Assembly (NCBI RefSeq): GCF_016406105.1
Contig: NZ_CP066308.1
Location: forward strand, 1,003,501-1,067,500
Direction: 5' to 3'
Origin: Brevibacillus composti
Lineage (GTDB): Bacteria > Bacillota > Bacilli > Brevibacillales > Brevibacillaceae
DNA: 64,000 nucleotides
The position numbers were made by a program, and so were the translations under genes. A model generated the notes under the pieces. It searched no databases. It had not been told where the DNA came from and saw only the letters and a list, made by a program, of their open reading frames with translations. How positions within the stretch are numbered: the first letter of the stretch is position 1; each line of letters starts with the position of its first letter. This document shows positions 17,798 to 25,729 of the stretch, one piece after another.

Positions 17798-18712
17798 GTG
17801 AAGTTCTACATCGGGATGCGGCTGCTTCTAGCCGCACTGACCTCTGCCGTGATGCTGTGGCTGCTGCTGGAAGCGCCACCCGCCCTGAAAGCGACCTGGA
17901 TCTGGAACACGCGGCTGATCGTGCAGGAGCGGGTGGAGATTCTCTCCTTTGCCGCGCAGCACGGGATCAACCGGATCTATCTGCACATCGAGCAGACGGG
18001 AATTCCGCTGCAAGCGTACCGCGATTTCATCAGGGAGGCGCGAGCGAGCAACATCCAGGTGGATGCGCTGGGCGGCGACCCGTCCTGGTCCCGCCTCTCC
18101 AAGCAAAAAAGCGTCGCCTCTTTCGTCGATTGGGTCCATGCCTACAACCGCAGCGTCAGCGAGGAGGAGCGCTTCTCCGGCATCCATGTGGACATCGAGC
18201 CCCACGTCCATCCCCTGTGGAAAGAGGATCGGGAGCAGTTGAAAAAGGAGTGGCTGGCCAATCTGGAATGGGTGATCCGGGAGACGAAAAAGGAGCCCGG
18301 CATGGAGGTAAGCGCGGATATTCCGTTTTGGATGCATCAATTGTCGGCAAGCGAATCGGAGAGTGTCAGCGCGTGGCTGCTGCGCGAGCTGGACCATGTG
18401 ACATTGATGGCCTACCGGGATGCGGTAGCCGGGAGGAATGGCGTCCTGGACATCACCAGCCGCATTCTGGAAGAAGCAGGTCATGCCCGGCAAAAGGTCG
18501 TGATCGGCCTGAATATCCGGGATAGCGGGGAAGGAGATCACACCACTTTTTATGAGGAACCGCCGCAAGAGCTGCGCGAGGAACTCCTCCTCTTGGAAAG
18601 GCGCATGAAAAAATACCCGGCCTACGCCGGATTTGCTATCCATGATTACGAGCACTGGAAGCAAAAAATCAAGCGAGAGTGGGAAGAGCCGGCTGCCCGA
18701 GAGAGGGGGTAG
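17798..18712 (+). CDS. Membrane-anchored glycosidase-like TIM-barrel protein
   Basis: 304 residues from GTG 17798, with an N-terminal hydrophobic anchor (about residues 7-27). The rest reads as a (beta/alpha)8 barrel: GINRIYLHIEQTG, DALGGDPSW, FSGIHVDIEPH near residue 130 with a possible catalytic Asp/Glu pair, LDHVTLMAYRD, and YAGFAIHDYEHW near the end. This resembles putative glycoside-hydrolase-like extracellular proteins of unknown substrate. The GTG has no good ribosome site. A clear GAGGAGG (17748-17754) instead fits an in-frame ATT at 17762, which would add RRIPARKRSHRV, a typical basic start before a membrane helix. Confidence 0.6.
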   Translation: MKFYIGMRLLLAALTSAVMLWLLLEAPPALKATWIWNTRLIVQERVEILSFAAQHGINRIYLHIEQTGIPLQAYRDFIREARASNIQVDALGGDPSWSRLSKQKSVASFVDWVHAYNRSVSEEERFSGIHVDIEPHVHPLWKEDREQLKKEWLANLEWVIRETKKEPGMEVSADIPFWMHQLSASESESVSAWLLRELDHVTLMAYRDAVAGRNGVLDITSRILEEAGHARQKVVIGLNIRDSGEGDHTTFYEEPPQELREELLLLERRMKKYPAYAGFAIHDYEHWKQKIKREWEEPAARERG

Positions 18713-18722
18713 CCGGCTTTTG
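18687..18722 (+). terminator. Terminator overlapping the gene end
   Basis: AGCCGGCT at 18687-18694 pairs with AGCCGGCT at 18711-18718 (self-complementary octamer) and a short T-run follows. The stem includes the stop codon region of the upstream gene. Confidence 0.5.
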
Positions 18723-18834
18723 ATTAGAAACAGCCAAAAAAATGGGCTATGATGGAGAGAGAAACGGTCCGACCCGGAAGTTGATAACATAAATGTCCGT
18801 CCATGTAAATGGAGGAAAGAGAGGAGCATTTGCT

Positions 18835-19836
18835 ATGAATCAGATCCGTTATGCGCGAAGAAGCTACACAGGCGGCCCGACGCCGATCGAAAAGCTGGAG
18901 CGATTGTCGGAAGCACTCGGCGGTCCCGCCATCTACATCAAACGGGACGATCAGCTGGGACTGGCGGCAGGCGGCAACAAAACGCGGAAGCTGGAGTATT
19001 TGGTGGAGGATGCGCTGAGACAAGGAGCCGATACGCTGATCACCTGCGGAGCCGTGCAGTCCAATCATTGCCGTTTGACGCTCGCCGCCGCCGTGCGTGA
19101 AGGTCTCTCCTGCCAGTTGGTGCTGACCGAGCCGGAGTCCGGCTACGATCCGCAGGCCAGCGGGAATCACCTGCTGTTTCACTTGATGGGAGCGGAAAAA
19201 ATCGCGGTCATCCCTGCCGATGGCGATATGCAGGCCGAAATGGAAAAGCTGGCGGATGCGCTCAAGCAGGAAGGGAGAAAAGCGTATCTCATCCCTGTCG
19301 GCGGCTCCAGCGAGATCGGCACATTGGGATACATGGCTTGCGCCGAAGAGATCGAGCAGCAGTCGCTCGTCATGGGCGTTCCGTTTGACTACGTGGTGAC
19401 GGCGACGGGAAGCGCCGGCACGCAGGCGGGACTGATCGCCGGCCTGGCCGCCCGCCAGTCGAATGCCGCCGTCATCGGGATCAATGTCAGCCGGGACCGG
19501 GAGAGCCAGGAGAAAAAGGTGCATGAGCTGCTGCTGTCGACGGCGGAGCTCGTCGGACTCAAGGGGGATTTGCCCAGAGAGCTGGTCCGCTGCGAAGATG
19601 AATACGTGGGTCCGGGCTATGCCATTCCCACCCCGGAGATGGTCGAGGCGGTGAAGCTGCTGGCCCGGACCGAAGGCATTCTGCTCGATCCGGTGTATAC
19701 GGGCAAGGCGATGGCCGGGTTGATCGGCCTGGTCCGCAAGGGGACATTCCGGCCCGAGGACCGCGTCCTGTTCCTGCACACAGGCGGGGCTCCGGCTTTG
19801 TATACGTATGCGGAGACATTTTTGTCCGAAAAATAG
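18835..19836 (+). CDS. D-cysteine desulfhydrase / ACC deaminase family PLP enzyme
   Basis: 333 residues from ATG 18835 (MNQIRYARRSYTGGPTPIEK), with GAGGAG 8 nt upstream. The PLP-lysine block is GGNKTRKLEYL near residue 49, followed by TCGAVQSNHCRLTLAAA and the phosphate-binding ATGSAGTQAGL. The C-terminal FLHTGGAPALYTYAE is typical of the YedO/DcyD group. Such enzymes split D-cysteine to pyruvate, sulfide and ammonia; some members deaminate 1-aminocyclopropane-1-carboxylate. Sequence alone favours D-cysteine desulfhydrase. It lies upstream of an amino-acid binding lipoprotein and, 1.8 kb on, the persulfide operon, so a sulfur role is plausible but inferred. Confidence 0.85.
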   Translation: MNQIRYARRSYTGGPTPIEKLERLSEALGGPAIYIKRDDQLGLAAGGNKTRKLEYLVEDALRQGADTLITCGAVQSNHCRLTLAAAVREGLSCQLVLTEPESGYDPQASGNHLLFHLMGAEKIAVIPADGDMQAEMEKLADALKQEGRKAYLIPVGGSSEIGTLGYMACAEEIEQQSLVMGVPFDYVVTATGSAGTQAGLIAGLAARQSNAAVIGINVSRDRESQEKKVHELLLSTAELVGLKGDLPRELVRCEDEYVGPGYAIPTPEMVEAVKLLARTEGILLDPVYTGKAMAGLIGLVRKGTFRPEDRVLFLHTGGAPALYTYAETFLSEK

Positions 19837-19852
19837 AGGGGGTGCCCAGCAA

Positions 19853-19883
19853 AGAAGCCGGCGTGATCGCGTCGGCTTTTTTG
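19853..19883 (+). terminator. Terminator of D-cysteine desulfhydrase-like gene
   Basis: AAGCCGGCGTGATCGCGTCG pairs back to GGCTT and is followed by TTTT. Confidence 0.82.
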
Positions 19884-20078
19884 CTGTCCCTGTTTTCGAT
19901 CCCGGAGCGAGACCGGGATGAAAAAAGAGAGCGAAGATGTTTCATTATATTACAAAAAATGGAACAGGAATGATCGCGAAGAACATGCAGGTTGAAAATA
20001 AGAAGATGGAGCACGAAAATATGGACTTGAGAATAGCTGGAATGTAAGATTTAATGTCTGTTTTAATTGACAATATGT

Positions 20079-20093
20079 AAGATTAAGAATCTT
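20079..20093. promoter_or_regulatory. Candidate operator upstream of amino-acid binding protein
   Basis: Perfect dyad AAGATT-AAG-AATCTT, immediately downstream of a TTGACA (20067-20072). No matching -10 at 17 nt is obvious. Confidence 0.35.
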
Positions 20094-20151
20094 CATTTTT
20101 TTCTTATATTTACAGATATGATAGATAAAGATATTCACAGGGGGGATTATC

Positions 20152-21378
20152 TTGCGTCAAAAAAAGTTGAGTATTGTTCTCGCTTCCATCCTGCTGGCCA
20201 GCGTCTCTTTGGTTGGCTGTGGCTCCCAAGGGTCGGCTCCGGCCCAGAACAACAGCAACAATACGCAAAGCGCAGGCAGCGGCGGACAGGCGTCCGGCGG
20301 CGGCGAAAAGATTTTGATCGCCACGCAAAGCCCGCTATCCGGATCGCAGTCCGCGATCGGTGATGCGATCAAGACGGGAGCGGCCTATGCGATTGAACTG
20401 CGCAAAGAGGAATTCAGCAAGCTCGGCTTTGACCTCCAGTTATACCCTCAAGACGACCAGGCGGACCCCAAAATCGGCGTTTCCAACGCGGAGATGCTCG
20501 TCGCCAACCCGGATGTGCTGGGAGTCGTCGGTCACTTCAATACAGGCGTAGCGATTCCTTCATCTGTGAAATACGAGTCTGGCAGTCTGGTCATGGTTTC
20601 CCCGGCGAACAGCGGTGTGACCCTGACCGAAGAGGGCAAAAAGACTGTTCACCGGATCTGTGCCCGCGATGACGCCCAAGGACCAAAAGGCGCGAAATAC
20701 GCAAAAGAAGCGCTGGGCGTGACATCTGTCTTCCTGATTCATGACAAAACCGCTTACGGCCAGGGGCTGGTCGATCAGGTAAAGGCGCAATTTGAGAAAG
20801 ACGGCGTCAAGGTGCTGGGCTATGAAGGGGTAAACCAGGGTGAAAAGGATTACAACTTCGTCGTCAATACCGCAGTCGCCAGCAATCCCGACCTGATTTA
20901 CTTCGGCGGCATTTACCCTGAGGCCGGCATTATTATCAAGCAGGCGAAGGAAAAAGGATACAGCGGCAAGTTCATGGGCGGGGATGGCATCGACTCTCCT
21001 GACCTCCTAAAAATTGCCGGTGACGCAGCAGTGGGCGTCTATCTGACCTCTCTGGCCGGAGATGCCAAGCAGACCGAGGAAGGCCGCAAATGGGCGGAAG
21101 ACTATGAGAAAGCCATGGGCAAAAAGCCGGGCACGTATTCCGACTACGCCTTTGAATCCGCCAACGTGATTCTCAACGGAATCGAAGCGGCGATAAAAGC
21201 AAACGGCGGCAAAAAGCCGACCCGTGAGCAAATTCTGGAACAAGTCCACAACACCAAAGAATACCAGGGCAAATTCGTAAAAGTCACGTTTGATGACAAA
21301 GGGGACAACGTCTACGCGGATGTCTTTATGTACCAGTTTGAAAAAGAAGGTACGAAATTTATCGGGAAAATCGAGTAG
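20152..21378 (+). CDS. ABC transporter substrate-binding lipoprotein, branched-chain amino acid (LivJ) type
   Basis: 408 residues, TTG start with CAGGGGGG upstream. Signal sequence MRQKKLSIVLASILLASVSL ends in lipobox LVGC, followed by a Ser/Gly/Asn-rich linker. The mature part is a type I periplasmic-binding fold: IATQSPLSGSQSAIGDAIKTG, LYPQDDQADPKIGVSNAEML, VSPANSGVTLT, SVFLIHDKTAYGQG, and FGGIYPEAGIIIKQAKEKGY. Ligands of this family are usually leucine/isoleucine/valine or other amino acids and amides. No Liv permease or ATPase gene is adjacent, so it must use components encoded elsewhere. Confidence 0.92.
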   Translation: MRQKKLSIVLASILLASVSLVGCGSQGSAPAQNNSNNTQSAGSGGQASGGGEKILIATQSPLSGSQSAIGDAIKTGAAYAIELRKEEFSKLGFDLQLYPQDDQADPKIGVSNAEMLVANPDVLGVVGHFNTGVAIPSSVKYESGSLVMVSPANSGVTLTEEGKKTVHRICARDDAQGPKGAKYAKEALGVTSVFLIHDKTAYGQGLVDQVKAQFEKDGVKVLGYEGVNQGEKDYNFVVNTAVASNPDLIYFGGIYPEAGIIIKQAKEKGYSGKFMGGDGIDSPDLLKIAGDAAVGVYLTSLAGDAKQTEEGRKWAEDYEKAMGKKPGTYSDYAFESANVILNGIEAAIKANGGKKPTREQILEQVHNTKEYQGKFVKVTFDDKGDNVYADVFMYQFEKEGTKFIGKIE

Positions 21379-21403
21379 GCCACAAAAAGGCTGATAGGTT
21401 GGG

Positions 21404-21442
21404 CAAAAGCCGGCGCTCCATGACGAGAGCGTCGGCTTTTTT
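21404..21442 (+). terminator. Terminator of amino-acid binding protein gene
   Basis: AAAGCCGGCGCTC pairs with GAGCGTCGGCTTT, loop CATGAC, followed by TTT. Confidence 0.85.
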
Positions 21443-21534
21443 CTGTCGGCGGCAAGCGAGCTGCGGACATGCCCCGGCTCATGCGGTTAGGCCTGCGGAA
21501 ATCACGGTTCTGAAAGCAAGAGGAGGAGGGGGGA

Positions 21535-21563
21535 TTGACAGGGAGAAAGAGAAGCCATATACT
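21535..21563 (+). promoter_or_regulatory. Near-consensus sigma-A promoter of the persulfide operon
   Basis: TTGACA (21535-21540), 17-nt spacer, TATACT (21558-21563): a consensus -35 and one mismatch in the -10. Such a strong promoter implies tight repression; a G/C-tract operator lies immediately downstream. Confidence 0.85.
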
Positions 21564-21617
21564 CATAGGGGTATGGGTAATATATTTTTTTACGCAAATT
21601 AATACCCCGTAGGGTAT
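21564..21617. promoter_or_regulatory. CsoR/CstR-family operator region
   Basis: The 16-bp site ATACCCCGTAGGGTAT (21602-21617; ATACCCTACGGGGTAT on the other strand) has the interrupted C-tract/G-tract dyad bound by CsoR-family repressors. A second related half-site pair, CATAGGGGTATGGGTAA, spans 21564-21580 right at the predicted transcription start. With sulfur-transfer genes downstream, a persulfide-sensing CstR is the most likely binder; copper CsoR uses very similar DNA. No CsoR-family gene is in the window. Confidence 0.7.
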
Positions 21618-21635
21618 AAGAGAGGTGGCAGATGG

Positions 21636-22115
21636 ATGGAAACCCAAAAACAAACGACCATGGTGGTGTTCAGCGGCGACCTGGACAAGGCGATGGCCAG
21701 CTTCATCATCGCTACCGGCGCGGCGGCCATGGGCAGTAAAGTCACGATGTTCTTCACCTTTTGGGGATTGAACATTCTGCGGAAGGAACAGTTCGTTCCC
21801 GTCCAAAAGAGCCTGCTGGAGAAGATGTTTGAGCGGATGATGCCGCGAGGGCCCGGAAAGCTGGGCATCTCCAAGCTGAATATGGGCGGGATGGGCTCGG
21901 CCCTGATGAGGCACATCATGAAGAAGAAGAAGGTGGCATCTCTCCCCGAGCTGATGGAGCTGGCCCGTGAGCTGGATGTGGAGATGATTGCCTGCACGAT
22001 GTCGATGGATGTGCTCGGCATCAAGGAAGAGGAGCTCATCGACGGCTTGAAGTTTGCCGGTGTCGCCACTTATCTTGGCGAGGCCGAGCAGTCTAAGGTA
22101 AACCTGTTTATCTAG
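21636..22115 (+). CDS. DsrE/DsrF/DrsH-like sulfur-carrier family protein
   Basis: 159 residues, ATG 21636 with AGAGGTGG 8 nt upstream. Typical peroxiredoxin-like DsrE blocks: TTMVVFSGDLDKAMASFIIA, GAAAMGSKVTMFFTFWGLN, and LARELDVEMIACTMSMDVLG, whose cysteine (in ACTMSMD) is the expected sulfur-binding residue. Members relay persulfide sulfur together with TusA and rhodanese proteins. It is first gene of an operon with a rhodanese/metallohydrolase (25 nt downstream) and TusA, all under the CsoR-like operator. Confidence 0.85.
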   Translation: METQKQTTMVVFSGDLDKAMASFIIATGAAAMGSKVTMFFTFWGLNILRKEQFVPVQKSLLEKMFERMMPRGPGKLGISKLNMGGMGSALMRHIMKKKKVASLPELMELARELDVEMIACTMSMDVLGIKEEELIDGLKFAGVATYLGEAEQSKVNLFI

Positions 22116-22140
22116 TCCATAAAATGAGAGGAGATAGAAC

Positions 22141-23265
22141 ATGGCGCAAGCAGCAGTACACGCAAAGCAACTCTATGAAAAAATGGAGCGCGGCATTTTC
22201 CTGCTCGATGTGCGCAATCCTGAAGATTACGCAGACTGGAAGATAGAGGGGAAACATGTTCGCTCCATCAACATCCCGTACTTCGACTTTTTGAATGAAG
22301 ATGAAGAGGTGTACCGCCCTCTTCCCCGCGGCGAAGAAATCGTCGTGATTTGCGCCAAGGGGGGAAGCGCCCAGATGGTGGCGGATATGCTGGCGGAGAG
22401 AGGGTACCAGGCGAGCTATCTGGCACAGGGGATGCAGGAATGGAGCCAATTTTACCAGCACGTACAGGTGGCCCGGGAGGATTCGCTCCGGCTGATCCAG
22501 GTGAACCGGCTGGCCAAAGGCTGTCTGTCTTATCTGGTGGCTTCCGGCGGAGAAGCGCTGGTGGTCGATCCCAACCGGCATATCGACGAATACCTGTCAC
22601 TGGCCGAGCGGGAGGGGGTACGGATCAAATACGTGCTGGATACCCATCTGCATGCCGACCACATCTCGGGAGGTCACGAGCTGGCCCAAAAGACGGGTGC
22701 TCTCTACTACATCTCCTCCGGCGAGATGCAGGGCTCTGATCGTCCGTATGTCCCGCTGGAAAGCCAGGGGCGGCTGCAGGTAGGCAGCGCCGAAGTGAAG
22801 ATCTTGGCGATTCCTACACCCGGACATACCCCGGGGAGTGTCTCTGTACTGGTGAACGATCAGTATCTGCTTTCGGGCGACACGATCTTTGTCGGCGGAC
22901 TGGGCCGGCCCGATCTGGGAGGAAAAGCGGCGGAGTGGGCACAAGCCTTGTACGATACGGTCTTTACGACCGTCGCGGCGCTGGGGGATGATGTCCTGGT
23001 CCTGCCGACCCACTACGCCGATATCAGCGAGATCGGTGAGGCTGGCTATGTGGGAGCCTATCTGGGAGAGATTCGCCGCAACAACGAAGTGATGCGGACA
23101 GCCGACCGCGAGGCATTTACCCGACAGGTCGTCCACGCTGTGGGAACTGCGCCGCCCAACTACGAAGAGATCGTAGAAGTGAACCGCGGGACGCTTCACA
23201 TCACGGCGGAAAAAGCGACCGAGCTGGAAATCGGACCGAACCGCTGCGCGCTGCATCACGGATGA
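22141..23265 (+). CDS. Rhodanese-metallo-beta-lactamase fusion (persulfide dioxygenase-like)
   Basis: 374 residues, GAGGAG upstream of the ATG. Residues ~5-105 are a rhodanese domain (FLLDVRNPEDYADW; active-site loop ICAKGGS with Cys71). Residues ~115-330 are a metallo-beta-lactamase fold with THLHADHISGG (His169, His171, Asp173, His174), IPTPGHTPGSVSVL, LSGDTIFVGGLGRPDL and LPTHYAD, the pattern of ETHE1-type persulfide dioxygenases. The domain order (rhodanese first) is the reverse of the CstB/PDO-rhodanese proteins described in staphylococci. Expected role: oxidise low-molecular-weight persulfides to sulfite or thiosulfate, or transfer their sulfur. Confidence 0.85.
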   Translation: MAQAAVHAKQLYEKMERGIFLLDVRNPEDYADWKIEGKHVRSINIPYFDFLNEDEEVYRPLPRGEEIVVICAKGGSAQMVADMLAERGYQASYLAQGMQEWSQFYQHVQVAREDSLRLIQVNRLAKGCLSYLVASGGEALVVDPNRHIDEYLSLAEREGVRIKYVLDTHLHADHISGGHELAQKTGALYYISSGEMQGSDRPYVPLESQGRLQVGSAEVKILAIPTPGHTPGSVSVLVNDQYLLSGDTIFVGGLGRPDLGGKAAEWAQALYDTVFTTVAALGDDVLVLPTHYADISEIGEAGYVGAYLGEIRRNNEVMRTADREAFTRQVVHAVGTAPPNYEEIVEVNRGTLHITAEKATELEIGPNRCALHHG

Positions 23266-23382
23266 GTCCCGTTACCAGAGCTATGTGTCACGGCAAGCAA
23301 GGCTCCTGCTATCCACCCGTGCACGGGGAAGGTACAGCGAAGCAGGATTTCCCATTAGAAAAATATAAGGAGGAACGTATTC

Positions 23383-23610
23383 ATGAACATTGATGTATTT
23401 GTAGATGCAAAAGGCTTGTCTTGCCCGATGCCGATCGTCAAGGCGAAGAAAGCGATAGATGCGATGGAGAGCGGCCAGATCATGCAAGTGGATTCGACCG
23501 ACAAAGGCTCCGTCAACGATTTTCAGGGCTGGGTTCGGGCGAACAGCCACGAGCTTCTGAAAACGGAGGAAGCGGACGGCGTCTACCGGATTTTTGTTCG
23601 GAAGGGCTAA
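23383..23610 (+). CDS. TusA-family sulfurtransferase
   Basis: 75 residues, AAGGAGG ribosome site. The family-defining CPxP motif is GLSCPMP with Cys14, followed by IVKAKKAIDAMESGQIMQV and a C-terminal beta strand VYRIFVRKG. It is 117 nt downstream of the rhodanese-metallohydrolase; no terminator is seen between them. As a small sulfur carrier it would accept persulfide from DsrE or rhodanese partners. The composition DsrE, rhodanese-MBL, TusA parallels persulfide-detoxification loci. Confidence 0.92.
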   Translation: MNIDVFVDAKGLSCPMPIVKAKKAIDAMESGQIMQVDSTDKGSVNDFQGWVRANSHELLKTEEADGVYRIFVRKG

Positions 23611-23629
23611 AAGCAGACCGCAGGATCGC

Positions 23630-23676
23630 AAAAAAAGCCGATTCCCCCAGGGTGAAAGGGGGAATCGGCTTTGCTT
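23630..23676. terminator. Bidirectional terminator between tusA-like and isochorismatase genes
   Basis: AAAGCCGATTCCCCC (to 23648) pairs with GGGGGAATCGGCTTT (23658-23672), flanked by A-run and T-rich sides, so it can stop both converging transcripts. Confidence 0.9.
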
Positions 23677-23719
23677 TTGGGGAAGGGGCTATTCAGATGT
23701 TGAGGCGGTCTGTATGCGT

Positions 23720-24220
23720 TTAACGCGCAGAGGCTTCGACCATATACTGAATGACTGGATGGGAAATGAGATTTCGATCGCGATACGCATCCGAGACGGC
23801 ATTCGGCTTTGTACTGACGATGCCGTTTTGCAAGAGAACGGATGGGAAGCCGCGTTCAATCGCGCCATTGTATGTAAAGAGGACGCAATGTTCTGCTGCA
23901 AAGCCCGCCACGATTACCAAGCCGATCTCGTTGCGTCGCAGGATTTGCTCCAGATCCGTTTGCCAGAATGCATTGGAGAATACTTTTGACACCATGATGT
24001 CCTTGGGATCCACATTGATTTCCGGAATGATCGCCATGAGCTCCGTGTTCGTTTCAGTAGCTTCCTCCATGTCCTGTATGTGGATGACCAAATGATGATG
24101 TTTCCGCAGCAGGTCTGCAACATAATTGATGTATTCACAGGCGACCTCGACCTTCATCTCTTCCGTGCGAGATTGTAAAAATATGTTTTGCATGTCGACA
24201 ACTAAAAGAGCAACTTTCAT
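23720..24220 (-). CDS. Isochorismatase-like cysteine hydrolase
   Basis: 166 residues, GAGGTGG ribosome site. The catalytic triad of the family is visible: Asp9 in LLVVDMQN, Lys79 in IMVSKVFSNAFW, and Cys112 in GFAAEHCVLFT, with the cis-peptide region before it. The family includes nicotinamidase, carbamoylases and biuret or ureido hydrolases. The substrate cannot be assigned; no biosynthetic partner is adjacent. It is monocistronic and divergent from the RpiR regulator. Confidence 0.88.
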   Translation of the reverse strand: MKVALLVVDMQNIFLQSRTEEMKVEVACEYINYVADLLRKHHHLVIHIQDMEEATETNTELMAIIPEINVDPKDIMVSKVFSNAFWQTDLEQILRRNEIGLVIVAGFAAEHCVLFTYNGAIERGFPSVLLQNGIVSTKPNAVSDAYRDRNLISHPVIQYMVEASAR

Positions 24221-24383
24221 GGCACCACCTCAGGTTCTTATTGAAATGAGCAGGACGATTGGGGGAATTGCCGATTTGCGCACAGGCCCCTGAAAGTAAA
24301 CATTCACCGGGGAATGATTTATTCCTGTAAGAGTGGAGAAACATTCTATTACTGAAAATTATTTTTATACTGAATCTTTTGTA

Positions 24384-24411
24384 TTGATTTTTAATTTCAA
24401 TATCGTATAAT
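24384..24411 (+). promoter_or_regulatory. Sigma-A promoter of the RpiR regulator
   Basis: TTGATT (24384-24389), 16-nt spacer, TATAAT (24406-24411). The AT-rich surroundings contain imperfect dyads (ATTGA...TCAAT) that could be the autoregulatory site. Confidence 0.6.
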
Positions 24412-24464
24412 GATTTTCAAATGGTAAATGCTGGCTCAATTGCAGGCAGAAAGGGGCGAGGCCG

Positions 24465-25319
24465 TTGCTAAGCGGAGGATTGCTGAGGATACGCGAATAT
24501 TTGCAAACGATCAAACCATCCGAACGCAGCGTGGCAGAGTACATCCTGGAGCATCCCCGAGAAGTGATCAGGCTCTCGATCAAGGAATTGGCGGAGCGGA
24601 GCAATGCCAGTCCCGCGGCCATCATTCGCATGTGCAAAAACATGGGGCTGGAAGGCTTCCCCGAATTGAAGATTCGCATCGCTGCCGATCTGCAGTCCCC
24701 CTCGGGCGGGGAAGAGGAGTACAAGGAAATACGCCCCACGGATGACATCCCGACCTTGATGGAATCCGTCACGGCCAATCATATCTACTCGCTGCGCGAG
24801 ACGTTAAAAGTATTAGACCCGCTCGCCGTCGAACAAGCTGTTCAAGCCGTCTTTCGGGCGCGCCGCATCGACTTTTTCGGCGTCGGCGCCTCGCAGCTCA
24901 TCGCCCAGGACGCGCAGCAGAAGTTTCTCCGGATCAACAAGCCGGCCACCGCCCATGCCGATGCGCATTTGCAGATCACATCTGCCGTTACCCTGACAGA
25001 TCAGGATGTGGCGGTCGGCATTTCCAATTCGGGCGAGACGCGTCAGGTGCTCTCGGCCATCAGACGGGCCCGGGAAGCGGGTGCAGTGACGATCGGCATC
25101 ACCAAATTCGGTCAGAATTCACTCGCGGGACTCGTCGATATTCATCTCTCTACGATCTCCTCAGAGGCGGACATGAGGAGCGCCGCCACGTCCTCCCGAA
25201 TCGCCCAGCTGGCGGTGATCGACATGATTTTTATGGGCGTCGCTGCCCAGAGTTATGAAAGCGCTGTCTCCAGCCTGCGAAAAACGCGCCAGGCTGTTCT
25301 CGCCGAATTCCGCACCTGA
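24465..25319 (+). CDS. MurR/RpiR family transcriptional regulator
   Basis: 284 residues, TTG start with GGGGCGAGG upstream. The N-terminal HTH (about 1-77) includes LKTIKPSERSVAEYIL-like sequence and ASPAAIIRMCKNMGLEGFPE. The C-terminal SIS sugar-phosphate domain (about 115-260) has RRIDFFGVGASQLIAQDA and VAVGISNSGETRQVLSAI. Such regulators sense phosphosugars and control sugar import or catabolism. The sugar ABC importer starting 410 nt downstream on the same strand is the obvious target, separated by the 16-bp repeat array. Confidence 0.93.
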   Translation: MLSGGLLRIREYLQTIKPSERSVAEYILEHPREVIRLSIKELAERSNASPAAIIRMCKNMGLEGFPELKIRIAADLQSPSGGEEEYKEIRPTDDIPTLMESVTANHIYSLRETLKVLDPLAVEQAVQAVFRARRIDFFGVGASQLIAQDAQQKFLRINKPATAHADAHLQITSAVTLTDQDVAVGISNSGETRQVLSAIRRAREAGAVTIGITKFGQNSLAGLVDIHLSTISSEADMRSAATSSRIAQLAVIDMIFMGVAAQSYESAVSSLRKTRQAVLAEFRT

Positions 25320-25351
25320 TTACCGGGACGGCGAGCATGGCCTCCACGCAG

Positions 25352-25566
25352 CGCCGCTTGTCTACATCGCCGCTTTTTCACGGCACCGCTTGTTTACGCC
25401 GCCGTTTGCTTATATCATACACCACCGTTTGTTTACATCACCGCTTTTATACACCACCGCTTGTTTACGCCACCGTTTACTTACACCATCGCTTGCTTAC
25501 AACACCGCCTTCTCACACCACGGCATTCCCACACCGCCGCCATCCCACGACATCGCGTCCATCACA
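25352..25566. repeat. Tandem array of a 16-bp repeat (~13 units)
   Basis: Degenerate head-to-tail units of consensus CACCGCTTGTTTACAC start at 25352, 25368, 25384 and 25400. After a 7-nt interruption (25416-25422) they resume at 25423, 25439, 25455, 25471, 25487, 25503, 25519, 25535 and 25551. The 3' units are most diverged. The period is not a multiple of three and the frames across it lack ribosome sites, so it is noncoding. It fills most of the 410-nt gap between the RpiR gene and the sugar-binding protein gene. Confidence 0.85.
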
Positions 25567-25729
25567 CGACATCTGGATAGGCGACTGCCTATGTCCCGCC
25601 CGCCGGGAAGAATGCAGGCCCATGACTCCGAACGATCCCGCACTCGCCTGTACTTCCCCGCAGACAAAACAGACGTATTCCCATACCCACCGGCAATACC
25701 AAGTTCATCGATAAATGGAGGGGTCTGCA

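Noticed and set aside
20152..21378. Looking for Liv permease/ATPase genes beside the binding protein
   Set aside because: Neighbours on both sides are unrelated and bounded by terminators, so the binding protein is an orphan here.
25352..25566. 16-bp array considered as CRISPR or as a coding repeat
   Set aside because: Units are directly adjacent with no spacers, and a 16-nt period shifts the reading frame at each unit.
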